In this document: in pieces, positions 1 to 12,301 of the stretch
Layout: the number at the start of each line of letters is the position of its first letter
How positions within the stretch are numbered: position 1 is the stretch's first letter
Source of the DNA: Mesorhabditis belari
Taxonomy: Eukaryota > Nematoda > Chromadorea > Rhabditida > Rhabditidae
Assembly (NCBI GenBank): GCA_958450365.1
Contig: CAUEEP010000743.1
Span: forward strand, 8,983,501-9,047,500
DNA length: 64,000 nt
Direction of reading: 5' to 3'
Notes under the pieces: model-generated
What the model was told of the DNA's origin: nothing
The model's input: only the letters and a program-made list of their open reading frames with translations
Databases searched by the model: none
Translations under genes and position numbers: made by a program

Positions 1-36
1 GGTCCTTTTTGGGGCTGGGGCTGGGAATACAAAACA

Positions 37-110
37 TTGCGCCGGAATTCGAATCCGCGATCTCTCGTTTACCGGGCGAACGCTCTACCAATGAGCTACA
101 CGGGCACGTG
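37..110 (-). pseudogene. tRNA-like sequence (degenerate tRNA or SINE head)
   Basis: Read on the minus strand there is an A-box-like stretch (TAGCTCATTGGTAGAGCG) and a B-box-like stretch (GGATTCGAATTCC) at normal tRNA spacing. A T stem of about four pairs can be drawn. The acceptor ends do not pair and the anticodon stem is poor, so this is more likely a tRNA pseudogene or the head of a tRNA-derived SINE than a working tRNA. A covariance-model scan would settle it. Confidence 0.45.
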
Positions 111-172
111 TCCCATTGCCACCAGGGTAGGGCTTTATGCCTTACTCTCCACTTTCCCAAATACCCACTTCC

Positions 173-3100
173 AACTTTGGAACAACTCGGCCACAAATTC
201 CCAAGCGGGTTCCCTTTTTGTGCTCAACTTCACCGCGCAGAGCTCCATTTTTCCCGCTTCACCCAAAAGAAGCACACCATTTCCGTAAATGTCAACTCCA
301 GCATCCTGAATATCATCACAAAGCGAAAGGATCCTATTTTAAAGTCTATTTTGTGCTTAAAAATGGAAATAAATCCTTTCTGGCACACTCTTGTTTTTTA
401 GCCAACACAGCTTGACTTGAGTGTGCCAGAAAGGGTGTGTTTCTATTTTCGAGCATGAAATACATTAAAGTCAAACATCAATCCCAATCCCTCACCCAAA
501 ATGGAAGCTTTTCTTGTCCAAGAATTTCTGCAACGATCAAACGGGATCAACTTTGATCCATCGGAATTCCACTTGAACAAAACGTGATTGGGTCTTGTTG
601 TTGAAGAGTTTTTCGTTCTCGTTTCACAATCGTTTTCACATTTAAACAGATATAAGTACTCAGCTAAAAATTACGTTGATACAAATCCGTTAGCATACCT
701 TCCGAAAATGCTTTATCCCCGAGAAAAGCCCCGACTTTTCGATCCGATTTCCCAGAAGACGAATGGAAAATTGAACAGTTTTCTTTATTTTTCGTCTCGA
801 TGAACTCGCAATCGTTCTCCAGTGGCTGAAGTTTGATTTCATTTCGATTTGGTGATTATGTTAAGTCAGTCAATCTAGATAGCCTTCAGACCCCAAGTCA
901 TACCTTAGAGATCAGATTGGTGAGGGTCAGACCAGCACCTGGCGTAAATCACAAAAAGTATAAAAACTGGGTTCGCTTGAAGCCCGGTCAGGTTCTGGCT
1001 CCACCTGGCTTAACTTAAAAGCCTTAAAACCGGGTTGTTCCAACCCTAAATAAAACTAAAGTTATTCAGTTTGGAGATCAGAATACCGGCATACTGTAAC
1101 GAAAAAAGGATATTGAAGTGATATTTGAGAATATCTTTAAGGTGCAACATTTAAAGTTCTCACCTTGCTTGCTTCCCAATTACCAAACAGTGACGGTAAT
1201 GAGGAATTCACAGCCTGAAAAACGTTCTCAAATTCTCAAATCATTTTTGCTGTTTGAACTCACAATTGTCCTGAATTTCATCTCGTTTAGAGAACCATTC
1301 GTTGCCATTAACATAATTCCCTTCCGTTGTTTCTTTTAAATAGGAAATTGTCAGCGTTGACCGGGCAGAGGGAGAGTTTTGTTTGTGCAGCTGATAGTCT
1401 AAAGTTTTAGATGAATACTAAGGGCCATATCGCTTCAAGTTTGAGGCAAAGTTGTACCTCTTTTTGGTTGAAAGATCGCAAGACAACCACTATTACGACA
1501 TCCGTAAAGCAATCCTATAGATAAACCAGTGAACAACAGCAGTAAAAGCAGTGAATAGAGTGTCCAATGGGAGGAACGAGGGGGTGTCTAAAAAAAGCTT
1601 ATCAACTTTCTAAATTTACATACGAATTTGCCTACTTACAATCAATACAGATATCTTAAGAACAGTTAAACCCTGAATAGTTTGTATCAAGTTTGCCTGA
1701 AAGTCTTGTCCGTTTTTTTTAAAGGTTACTTTTTGAAATGAATAATGAATCAATCGATCTATGGGTTTTCTTTTATCAGAAATTTCTATTATTTATTTAC
1801 AAGTTTCCCCTTTAAGAAATTCTTAAAAGCTCGCGTTAGTTAATATTTTTTAAAGCTGTGAAAACGATGAAAATCAAGAGTTTCGATTTGAGCACTTTTT
1901 GTCACAGAAATTTAATTTTGGTGTCAAAAGACAAAAGATAGAGAATGAAAAGTTAGGCAAAAAGACAAATTTTCAGAAAAAGTCGTCCCACCGTTTTCAT
2001 TCTATATCCATTGTAAGGATTTTGGAAATAACGAATTTCTGTTCGGATTTGCTTTAAAACGGACTCAAATTTGCTTAAAAATCAGCTAAATGAAATAGTT
2101 AATCTTTATTTAAAGCAATTTAAAGCAAACCACACGTTTATCGGCTAATTATTCATTTATAAATAAAACTTTCAAAAATGCGGACAAAAGTTTCCGGCCA
2201 AACAAATATAACGAACAGGTAAAGAACCCGGTTCTGGGACGTTCTCGTGATAGAATCCCCTCAATTGCCCCTCATCAATTTCACCATTCAACCACATGCG
2301 AAATGGGCGATCGAGTTGATTGATAAACGTTTCTGTTGTAACCTAAAAAATTCATTAATAAAAGCCCTACTTTGTGCTCAAAAGCTCAAACACATCTTCC
2401 CTGGTGTAGGGAGGAAATAAAGAGTTGAGAAGATTTGTTTGTATTTACTCACAAAATACATTCCAAAGCTCAACTTCAAGCTACGGCAGCTTTTTCCAAA
2501 ATGCATATTTTAGAAAGCAGCAATGTCAACCTCATTTCTTCTATCACTTACTCCTAGGCACTGGATGAGCTGGATGAGATGTTCCATTGGTGGAGCCACA
2601 TACGTCAACGGTGTATCAGCGGTGGCTTTTCCTTTACGCACTGACTCCAACATATCAATCAATCCATCGAGAGTGATGTCGTTCAGAAAACTGAATTTGT
2701 GATGAGCGCATCAATGAATGAAGAAATAACTTTCGAATACTGAGCACAGTTGCGTCGTATCCAAGGAGATCCGGATCGGGAATCAAATAGAATTTTTTTG
2801 CACCAAAATTCCTTTGCCGCCAAATGGACGCTCGTTATAAGGGTTTGCGCGCTTTCGAGATCCTGAATGTTTCTCTAATGATTACAGTTTTTAAGCAGAA
2901 AGCATTTTTCTTACAATTCAAACAAAGCTACGCAAAATTTCTAGCTCACTTTGTTCCGGAATGCGTATTTCGTCCCACTTAACGGTGCGCTTTGCGGTAA
3001 ACTCCGATCGGGCATCAGGTAAACATTTGCGGATGCATTTTCGGAGACAAGCGAGTAAACGGTTGATGGAGAGAGGTTTACTGGAAACATTATCTCACAG

Positions 3101-3890
3101 AATTAATTCCGTTAATTCAAAATTTCACAATCCGTTTATTCAATTCACAGAGCGGTCAGCCTGAAAGTATCCGGTGAGGATGTCAGGTTCAGATACTTCC
3201 TAGCCTAGACCAGCCCAAAAGCCTGTCCAGGTCTGACCCTGGCCTCGGGCAGAGATTTTCCCTGACTTGACTCGTCCTGCCAAATTTTGAGAACAACCCT
3301 GGTACTGACCTTAGCTCGTACCTTACTGGCTTCTTAAAACTGCTGTTTACGAGTTACAACAAAAAGTACCAAACCAAAAGTCTTACTTGATCTGACCATG
3401 ACATCAGAGTAATTATTCTTGAACAGATGACCGTCTTATTGTTGAAAATAATGAAAATTTTGATGTCACTAATTAAAGAAATCAATTTCTCAATAAAGAA
3501 GCAAAACTTTGTTGACGTATTTTTGACCAGAAAATTTCTTCTAAATATTAGCTTCAAAAAAGTGGGAAAATATTTTCACAAAAGGGGGAAAGTGAGGGCA
3601 AAGTGATAAAATTTTAGTCAAAAGGGGATCGGGAATCGATAAGAATCGACTCTTACCGATCTTGTTGACTTTAGTCAGAAAAAAGTGGCTGTTAGAATGA
3701 GATTTTGTTAGTCTTTATTGGAATAGCTGTGTACAGTGTAATTTAGCATTGGACAATAAAAAGTAATCAGTTTTTTTTAATCTGTTGAAGATTGGTCCAG
3801 TTGCATGACAGGCACTGTTGTATTAATTTTGTTGATTATTGCCTTGAAATTTCTCTGGCTTCAAGATATTCAAGTAACAAAACGAAACGC
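173..3890 (-). pseudogene. Decayed duplicate (copy A) of the unrecognised gene at 4.3-9.6 kb
   Basis: This stretch is collinear with about 5334-10490 and very similar to it, including intron sequence, so it is a DNA-level segmental duplicate and not a retrocopy. The same exons can be found. Near 2830 a two-base deletion relative to copy B shifts the frame. Near 535 a one-base difference shifts the frame just before the conserved end of another exon. The exon near 2560-2690 also has small insertions. Copy A lacks the insert of roughly 950 bases with tRNA-like ends found in copy B at about 7690-8640. It is best read as a non-functional copy. The alternative, a divergent expressed paralogue with different splicing, is less likely because several frame breaks coincide. 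Confidence 0.6.
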
Positions 3891-3927
3891 ACACTAGAAT
3901 TGCGAAGCTGTTATATATAAAGTAGAA

Positions 3928-4002
3928 GAGACGTCTGTCTGTCTCTTTGTCCGTCTGTCCGTCTGTCTGTCTGTCTGTCTGCTGTCTGTCTTGTCTTGTG
4001 AC
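3928..4002. repeat. GTCT-type microsatellite
   Basis: An imperfect tandem array of GTCT/GTCC units. It belongs to a dispersed repeat whose other visible relatives are near 16880-16915 (CGTCCGTCTGTCCGTCC) and 51590-51830 (ACAGACAAACAGACAGG). Open frames across it are low-complexity artefacts. Confidence 0.8.
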
Positions 4003-4254
4003 ATCGGCAGCAAGGGGCGAGGCTTAGCCCTCGGCCGACAAGATTTGCTTGCTCGAATCCGTCAACTTGAAAATCAAATTGCTCCCGAGAAGGTGTAAAT
4101 TTTTGCAAAGCTTATAAATTTTAATGATTTTTGCTGTTTTTTCGTTTTCTTAGCTAGCTTATGGAACCGAACAGGTCGGACGCGAGTTTTTAAATTTTAA
4201 AGACGTGTTTATTATTTTGTGCAAATATTTCAATGAATGGTGAGCGCAAAAAAG

Positions 4255-7200
4255 CTATAAGGGAAACTCAACAAAATGCTGATAGACTCTACACAAAAGA
4301 CTCCTTCTTTTCCCTCGATATAACAAATCATGAATGGCTCGTGATCTCTTTTTCAAATACAAACGATCTTTGACGGGTAAAACGGTCTCGATTCGCTGAT
4401 CGTGCAATTTTTCCTGGGCTTTGTTGTAATAGGAGACGTAGATGCTGAATGTATCGTGAAAATTTGACTTTATTGTATGGTAACTTGTTGAACGAAAAGT
4501 AGCCAAATTTTAGGCTCATTTTCTAGTTGAAACCTGAAAAGACAACAGGGTTACGGTGGCTTTCTAACAGCTTTTGCGTTGTGGGATTACGGTATTTGGA
4601 ATAGGATTACCGTATGCCTAGATTTTTGATGACTTACGGCTCTTTCGGATCTGTTGGTTCGGAGATGAAAAGATAGTAGGAAGCAGCCCATCGTCTCATC
4701 GTATAATTGCATTGTTTTGTGGAGCAGGGAAGCTGAAATCGCTATATTACAAGGTGACCCATAATTTTAAGTGCAGTGGCTTATCTATTATTAACTATCT
4801 CTGATTTCCTCAAAGCTGAAATTTTGCACTGGGTATAAAAGCATTTGAAAGATCAAATTTAGACATTACAAAGGCGGGGCTCCGGCCCACAAAGCCTTGG
4901 AAGGTTCAAGATTTTTGCAAAGTGAATTTCTTTTCCCGATTTCTTCTCTTTTTCTGAATGATCATTCAGCTCGCCGGATCTCAATCCGATGGATTATTCT
5001 GTCTGATACGTACTTGAGACAAAAACCTCCTCAAAACCGCATAAAAATGTTAAAAGTTTGAAGAAAGCCTTCTAAAAGCCTCGGATAAACTCAATGATGC
5101 TTACTTGGACGCCTTTCCTAAACGCTTGAAAGCCTGCTCGGCTAAAAATGGTAGATCGCTTTGAATTTAATTTGTTAAGTTGTTGTTCATTGATATCAAA
5201 TAAGATTTTAAAACAGTTTGCTCTCTAAAGTTTAATTTGCTTTACCTACAAAGCTTTTATGTGTACCTATAGGCCACCCTGTAGATGATAGATGACTTTT
5301 TCACTGATGAAGCAGGGAAGCTAAGCTTACCTTTCCAATTTTGGAACAACTCTCTGGCCAGAAATTCAGCGGTTTCCCTTTTTGTGCTCAACTTCACCGC
5401 GCAGAGCTCCATTTTGCCCGCTTCACCCAAAAGAAGCAAACCTTTTCCGTAAATGTCAACTAGGGCATCCTGAATATCATCACAAAGTGAAATAATTCTT
5501 CTTTAAGGTCTATTTTGGGCTTAAAAAATAGAAATAAACCCTTTTCTGGCACACTCTTGCTTTTTAGCCAACTCAGCTTGACTTGAGTGTGCCAGAAAGG
5601 GTGTGTTTCTATTTTCGAGCATAAAATACATTAAAATCGAACATCAATCCCAATCCTCACCCAAAATGGAAGCTTTTTCGTGTCCAAGAATTTCTGCAAC
5701 GATCCAAATGGGATCAACTTTGATCCATCGGAATTCCACTTGAACAAAACGTGATTGGGTCTTGTTGTTGATGAGTTTTTCGTTCTCGTTTCACAGTCGT
5801 TTCCACATTTAAACAAATATAAGTGCTCAGCTAAAAATTGAAAATTTTTACGCTGATACAAACCCGTTAGCATACCTTCTGAAAATGCTTTGTCCCCGAG
5901 AAAAGCCCCGACTTTTCGATCCGATTTCCGAGAAGACGAATGGAAAATTGAGCAGTTTTCTTTATTTTTCGTCTCCGATGAACTCGCAATCATTCTCCGG
6001 TTGCTGGAGTTTGATTTGATTTCGATTTGGAGATTATGTTAAGTCAGTCAATCTAGATAGCCTTCAGACGCCAAGGCATACCTTAGAGATCAGATTGGTG
6101 AGGGGTTAGACCAGCACCTGGCTTCTGGTCAGGCCTAACTCGCAAAAGTATAAAAACTGGGTCCGCTCAAAGCCCGGCCAGGGTCTGGTTCTGGCTTGAC
6201 CTGTCTGTCCAGAAAGTCTTTTCGTTCCTTTTCGTACTTTCGTTGGAAAATAACAAATTCACCAATTAACCTATGGTTTCCTCCCAAATAAAGAGTGTTT
6301 ATTGTTCCAATTGTCATCTTTTAAGTCAACTTCAGTTCACTTTAAAGCAAATTCAAGAGTGAAAGCAAAGTGTTTTGCTATAAAAAAAACCTATAAAAAC
6401 CTTTTACGAAGAAATTGGCTAAATCAATTTCTCTGAAAATTTGGACTATATACGAAGCTTTTTGTGCTCTTTCTTTTTATCTATTGACACGAAGATAGGT
6501 TTCCTTAGGTAAAAGTGTCTAAACCGGATCATCTAGCCGTCGCCCTTTTGACTATCCGACTCCACGCTCCCAGAAAAATCCAGACATAAGACATTTTAAA
6601 CCCGTTTATAATGTTACTATGCAGAAAGCTAATTGGCCTTTCTAATGAAACAGATCGTGGTTCAATCAGTGCATTTGTTGGTTTTAAACGGAAGTACGAA
6701 AAGAAACGAAAAGACTTTCTTGACTGCCCTAAGGCCCGGTTGGACAATATATGACAATATCTTTAAGGTGTAACATTTGAAGTTTTCACCTTCCTTGCTT
6801 TCCAATCACCAAGCCGGGACAGTGATGAGGAATTCTTACAGTCTGAAAAAGGTTCTCAAATTCTCAAATCATTTTGCTGTTTGTAACTCACAATTGTCAT
6901 GAATTTCATCTCGTTCAGAGAACCATTCTTCGCCATTAACATGATTCCTTTCTTTGTTTCTTTTAAATAAAAATTTTCAGCGTTGATCAGCAGAGGGAGA
7001 GTTTTGTTTGTGAAGCTGATAGTCTAAAGTTTTAGATAAATTCTATGGATATGATTGAATTCTAAGGGCCAGATGGCTTGAAGCTTTGAGGCAAAACTTG
7101 TACCTCCTTTGGCTGAAACATCGCAAGACAACCACTATTACGACATCCGTATAACAATCCTATAGTTAAACCAGTGAACAACAGCAGTAAAAGCAGTGAA

Positions 7201-9633
7201 TAGAGTGTCCAATGGGAGGAGCGAGGGGGTGTCTAAAAAAGCTTATCAACTTTCTGAATTTACATACGAATTTGTTTACTTTACAATTAGTACAGATATC
7301 TTAAGAACAGTTAAAATTGAATAATTTGTATCAGATTTGCCGAAAGTCTTGTCCGCTTTTTTTAAAGGTTGCTTTTTGAAATGAATAATGAGCCTCGATC
7401 TATGGTTTTTTTATCAGAAATTCCTTATTATTTATTTACAAATTCTCTCTTTAAGAAATTCTTAAAAGCTCAGCGTTAGTTAATATTTTTAAAGCTATGA
7501 AAAACGATGAAACTCAAAGTTTCGACCCTGAGCACTTTTTGTCACAGAAACCTATTTTGGTGTCAAAAGACAAAAGATAGAGAATGAAAAAATTAGGCAA
7601 ATAATTTTGAAAAATTCGTTCCCAGATTTTCATTCTATGTCCATTGTAAGGATTTTGGGAATAACGAATTCCTGTTCGGATTTGCTTTAAAACTTTTTGC
7701 CTAGGCGGTCTATGGGAGAAAGGTGTGGCCGTGGTGGTTAATGTCCCGTCTACAAAACGACTGTCCTAAGGGGTGTCGGGTTCGATTCCCGTCCGTTCCA
7801 AAATTTTTTTGCTTTAAATGTGCAGTTGAAGTATGCGTGAGTAAAAATGTGAGTAAAAACAAAAGTTGATTCAAGTTAAGTGGCCTTAAAAGCTTTGAGA
7901 AATAGTTTTGGTTAAGAGGTTGACTCCTTTACGGTCTCATTTTTGAGTTCCTTTTACCGTGCTGACATCATAGTGAAGTACACTATAAACGCTAAAAACT
8001 CAAAAACTATGAACAACCTTAAAAACACTCTTATCGTGATTAGCACTATCGATTACACTAGAAAAATTGAAAAAGGCTCTCCCAACCACCAATGTACCAA
8101 TTTTTGATTTATTTAGTCCCCCTTACCTGCTTTTTTTGATTGGCTGATTTTGGAAGATTGAAAAATAGAAGCACATGTGCTTCTATTAGAATAAATACGA
8201 TATGCAAAGGCCGGCGCGACTAACGACAAGACCGCCCCTCCGAGATCCCTGTACCAATCAATACCTTCGCTGCGATGCAACTCAAATTTGCATACCTCAA
8301 CTGCATTTTTCAAAATATTTAATGCAAAAAAGTTTGGAACGGACGGGAACCGAACCCGACACCCCTTAGGGCAGTCATTTCGTAGAAGGGACGCTATTCA
8401 CCTCGGCCACGCCCTGGTGCTTTGGGGGATCAGGGTTGATATTGCTTTGAAGGATTAAGAAATAGATCCCAGTATTGTTGCAGGGGTCTCAGAGGAGGCG
8501 CAGAAGAAGAGGGGAAGCTGTCATCTAACTCGAGAGATCAAATTATACGTTACCTCCAAAACACCAGCCAGAAAAATCCGTCGTTAGGCGGATTTTTCGG
8601 CTGGTCAATTTTATAAATTTGCATACGAATTGGTATACTCAGTGCAGATATCTTAAGAATAGCTAAACCTGACTAGTTTAATGTAAAACGAACAGATGAA
8701 GAACCCAGTTCTGGGACGTCCTCGTCATAGAATTCCCTCAATTGCCCCTCATCAATTTCACCATTCAACCACTTGCGAAATGGACGATCGAGTTGATTGA
8801 TAAACGTTTCTATTGTAACCTAAAAATTCATTAATAAAAGCTCTACTTTGTGCTCAAAAGCTCAAGCACATCTTCCCTGGTGTAGGGAAAATAAAGAGTT
8901 AAGGAGATTTGTTTGCATTTACTCACAAAATAAATTCCAAAGCTCAACTCAAGCTACGGCAACTTTTTCCAAAATACATATTTTAGAAAGCAGCAATGTC
9001 AACCTCATTCCTTCCATCACTTACTCTAGGCACTGGATGAGCTGATGAGATGTGTTCTATTGGTGGAGCCACAGACGCCAACGGTGTTCCATTGGTGGCT
9101 TTTCCTTTACGCACTGATTCCAATATCTCAATCAATCCATCGAGAGTGATGTCGTTCAGAAAACTGAATTTGTGATGAGCGCATCAATGAATGAAGAAAT
9201 AACTTTCGAATACTGAGCACAGTTGCATCGTATCCAAGGAGATCCGGATTGGGAATCAAATAGAAATTTTTTGCACCAACATTTCTTTGCTCCCAAATTT
9301 CGACGCTCGTTATAAGGGTTTTTGCGCTTTCGAGATCCTGAATGCTTTCTAATGATTAGAGTTTTAAAGCTTTTATATTTATAAGTTTATATGGTATTAT
9401 GAGGTGTTATAGTTTTTAAGCATAAAGAATTTTTCTTACAATCTTCAAACTAAGCACTGGGTAAAACTTATTAGATTTAGAGAACATTCAGAATTTCTAG
9501 CTCACTTGTTCGAAAGCGTATTTCGCTCCACCTAACGGTGCGCTTTGCGGTAAACTCCGATCGGGCATCAGGTAAACATTTGTGGATGGATTTTCGGAGA
9601 CAAACGAGTAAACGGTTGATGGAGAGAGGTTTA
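4255..9633 (-). CDS. Unrecognised multi-exon gene (copy B, the better-preserved copy)
   Basis: I do not recognise the family. Exons predicted on the minus strand, in protein order, are 9506-9633, 9204-9337, 9025-9163, 8694-8819, a Ser/Lys-rich exon ending at about 5877, then 5661-5830, 5331-5469 and probably part of 4255-4520. The first four join in consistent phase with GT/AG borders and short introns (about 40 nt between 9163 and 9204). Readable pieces include NVYLMPDRSLPQSAPLGG, IPNPDLLGYDATVLSIR, LDGLIEILESVRKGKA, VTIETFINQLDRPFRKWL and, later, GLLLLGEAGKMELCAVKL. No signal peptide or membrane segment is obvious. The intron of about 2.7 kb between 6010 and 8694 holds the insert with tRNA-like ends. 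The link between the exons on either side of it is the weakest part of the model, and two adjacent genes are possible. Further N-terminal sequence may lie near 9930-10490, where coding-like but unassigned frames occur. Confidence 0.5.
7718..7800 (+). repeat. tRNA-like unit, left end of an insert in copy B
   Basis: Contains an A-box-like TGGCCGTGGTGGTTAATG and a B-box GGGTTCGATTCCC. The ends pair at five of seven acceptor positions, and a run of T follows immediately (a pol III terminator-like signal). The middle does not fold into a normal anticodon arm. A closely related unit lies inverted at 8336-8415. Both are absent from the otherwise collinear copy A, so they belong to an insertion. Probably a tRNA-derived SINE or a pair of them. 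Confidence 0.5.
8336..8415 (-). repeat. tRNA-like unit, inverted partner of 7718-7800
   Basis: On the minus strand it reads GGGCGTGGCCGAGGTGAATA, and later GGGTTCGGTTCCCG, closely matching the unit at 7718-7800. The two face each other across about 540 bases. The acceptor stem is not conserved here. The intervening sequence shows no convincing coding region. Confidence 0.5.
8563..8605. repeat. Short strong hairpin
   Basis: ACCAGCC, one bulged A, then GAAAAATCCG pair with CGGATTTTTC and GGCTGGT around an eight-base loop, giving a 17-bp stem. It lies inside the sequence present only in copy B and may be the end of the insert or a tiny MITE. Confidence 0.6.
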
Positions 9634-10489
9634 CTGAAAACATTATCTCACAGAATTAATTCCGTTAATTCAAAATTTCACAATCCGTTTATTCAATTCA
9701 CAGAGCGGTCAGCCTGAAAGTACCCGGTCAGGATGTCAGGTTCAAATACTTTCTGGCCTAGACCAGCCCAAAAGCCTGATCCAGGTCTGACCCTGACCTG
9801 GCCTCGGGCAGAGATTTGCCCTGACTTGACTCATCCTGCCAAATTTTGAGAACAACCCTGGTACTGACCTTAGCTCGAACCTTATTGTCTCCTTAAAACT
9901 CCTGTTTACGAGTTACAACAAAAAAGTATCAAACCAAAAGTCTTACTTGATCTGACCATGACACCAGAATAATTATTCTTGAACAGATGACCGTCTTATT
10001 GTTGAAAGCAATGAAAATTCTGATGTCACTAATTAAAGAAATCAATTGCTCAATAAAGAAGCGAAACTTTGTTGACGTATTTTTGGCCAGAAAATTTCTT
10101 CTAAATATTAGATTCAAAAAATTGGGGAAATATTTGAGGGAAAAAGGGGGAAAGTGAGGGCAAAGTGATAAAATTTTAGTCAAATGGGGATGGGGAATCG
10201 ATAAGAATCGGCTCTTACATGGGTAAAAGATTTCGACAAGAAAGGAGAAGGAAATTGTTGACTTTATTCAGGGGAAAGTGGCTGTTAGAATGAGATTTTG
10301 TTAGTCTTTGTTGGAATAGCTGTGTACAGTGTACTTTAGTATTGGACAATAAAAGTAGTCAGTTATTTTAATCTGTTGAAGATTTGTCCAGTTGTATGAC
10401 GGGTTAACTTTGCAGATTGTACTGTACTGGCTTTGAGGTTGTTGATTATCGCCTTCTATTTCTCTGGTTTCAAGATATTCAAGTAACAA

Positions 10490-10661
10490 AAAGGAAAGAG
10501 TGTTGTGAATTTGGTTATGGCATTACAAAGTCCTTCTATAAAATCCAGTCTTTGAAAAAAAGCGGAATGTGTAAAGAAAAATTACTGTGTAAAGTGATTG
10601 ACGAGGTGTTCTTTGTGCTAATAGCTTTCATGGTTTGAGATTTTTTCATTAAAAGAGTAAG
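10490..10661. other. Spacer between gene copy B and the satellite
   Basis: AT-rich sequence following the end of homology between copies A and B. A 73-codon open frame crosses it but has no recognisable feature, and I see no further element. Confidence 0.3.
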
Positions 10662-10912
10662 GACTAGTAAAGATTAGTAAGGACTTACTTAGTAAGTGTT
10701 ACTTAGTAAGGACTTACTTAGTAAGGACTTACTTAGTAAGGACTTACTTAGTAAGGACTTACTTAGTAAGGACTTACTTAGTAAGGACTTTCTTAGTAAG
10801 GACTTACTTAGTAATTAAAGTCCTTTTACTAAGTAAGAAAGTCCTTTACTAAGTAAGTAAAGTCCTTTACTAAGTAAGTAAAGTCCTTTACTAAGTAAGT
10901 AAAGTCCCTTAC
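10662..10912. repeat. 15-bp satellite arranged as two opposed arrays
   Basis: The left part is a tandem array of the 15-mer GGACTTACTTAGTAA. The right part, from about 10815, carries the complementary sequence with period near 21 (AGTCCTTTACTAAGTAAGTAA), so the whole can fold on itself. The unit is itself partly palindromic (CTTACTTAGTAAG). It abuts the left end of the Tc1-like element. Confidence 0.85.
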
Positions 10913-10914
10913 TA

Positions 10915-12300
10915 CAGTGCGTTTCAAATTCTTAAACGCACCCTCTAAAATAGCGGATTTTGCATTTTGACCACCGCTACAACTATTAATCTTTTTCTAT
11001 TAGAAAGAGCATGTCTTAAAACTTAAATAACACGAAAAAGAAGCATACTTTAAAAAGTAAAAATTTTCAAAATAGAAACTTTTTGCTAAATCAACCGTTT
11101 CAAATTCTTAAAGGCACCCGCCTTTGCTGTTGTTATTTGAAATTTTTCGTTTTGTTGCGCATATTTTTTTATTAAATTGATAATTTTTGTTAATTTTCAG
11201 GTAAATGGCACACGGAAAGCTGCTCACGGATTATTAGAAAGGCCAGATTGAGGCCCGTTTGAGTATTGGCGACTCAATAAGGAAAATCGCAAAAAATTTG
11301 GGCCGATCCGACTCTGCCGTGCGAAATTATATAAAGTCCGAGTTCGTTTCTACACCAAAGAAGAAGCTAGGACCAAAACCAAAGCTTACACCGCGAGCTA
11401 GACGCCATATTGTGAACAACATCCAAGGAAAAACAATCAATGAAGTGAAAACGGAACGGAAAATCGACTCTTCGAAGTCGAAAATTTGGCGAGCCATCAA
11501 GGAAAAACGCACATATCGATCAACAATTATTGAACATCCAACCGATCGTGAAGCTTTTGCATAAGAAAGCCCGATTGGGCTTCGCCAAGACTCATATGAA
11601 TCAAAATTGGTCTATGATTGGAAAGCCGCTTATGTTTTATTATTTTTTTGCGTCTAGGTTTTCCGTCTAGGTTCTGTGATGGTTTGGGCCGCATTTTGTG
11701 CTGATGGGACGGTCACTCTAAAGATGGTTTCGAATCGTATGAATCGTTTTGACTATATAGACGTCTTGGACGATTGCTTGCTGCCGTTTTTGCACCTACA
11801 TCCAGGCATTCCCCATGTGTTTCAACACGACAACGCGTCAGTTCATCGAGCCGGAGATACCTGAGACTGGCTGAAAAACAACAACATTGCAACTTTGGAC
11901 TGGCCCGCTCAGTCTCTTGACCTCAATCCTATAGAAAATTTATGGGGAATACTTGCTCGAGCTGTCTACAAGAATCATCGTCAGTTTCAAGACGTTTCTG
12001 CACTTAAAGCAGCAATTTTTTCGGCCTGGAGCGATCTCGACGTCTCTGCTCTTCAAAACCTCATCAATTCAATGCCAGACCACATTTTTCAAGTAATTAA
12101 TCGTTCTGGTGCGTGTACAGAAAATTAGTTTTGATTTTTTACCTTTGATTTTTAATTTTTTTCGATAAATAAAAATATTTTCATAGTGCGTTTAAGAATT
12201 TGAAACGGTTGATTTAGCAAAAAGTTTCTATTTTGAAAATTTTTATTTTTTACAGTATCTTTTTCTCTATCTTTTTCGTGTTATTTAGGTTTTAAGAGCT
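10915..12300. mobile_element. Defective Tc1-like transposon
   Basis: The element starts after a TA with CAGTGCGTTTC. Long inverted ends are visible as 11015-11115 against 12186-12300 (shared core CTAAATCAACCGTTTCAAAT). The left end also repeats this core directly, at 10920-10943 and 11094-11118. The right end stops near 12300 without a matching CACTG terminus, so the outer right tip is lost. The enclosed transposase is broken. It lies upstream of the ACK gene. Confidence 0.75.
11205..12128 (+). pseudogene. Tc1-type DD34E transposase, broken
   Basis: A cut-and-paste transposase of the Tc1 group. The ATG at 11205 is followed after ten codons by an in-frame TAG at 11235, then by a helix-turn-helix region (IGDSIRKIAKNLGRSDSAV). 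The segment around 11565-11675 that should hold the first catalytic Asp is missing. The second Asp (FQHDNASVH) and the final Glu (DLNPIENLW) are present 34 residues apart, but a TGA interrupts the stretch near 11862. With at least two stops, an internal loss and frame changes it cannot make active enzyme. Confidence 0.85.
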
Positions 12301-12301
12301 A

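Noticed and set aside
3911..4108. Minus-strand frame with Asp/Arg/Gln/Thr repeats
   Set aside because: It is a translation of the GTCT microsatellite.
4748..5285. Possible MITE with ends like element I (ACAAGGTGACCC / GGCCACCCTGTAG)
   Set aside because: The left end matches too poorly and one intervening stretch may be exon-bearing; the pairing could be chance.
8563..8605. Rho-independent bacterial terminator
   Set aside because: The stem is terminator-like but has no U-tract on either side, and the context is eukaryotic.
10662..10912. CRISPR-like array
   Set aside because: Units are contiguous with no unique spacers, and the genome is clearly eukaryotic; it is a satellite.
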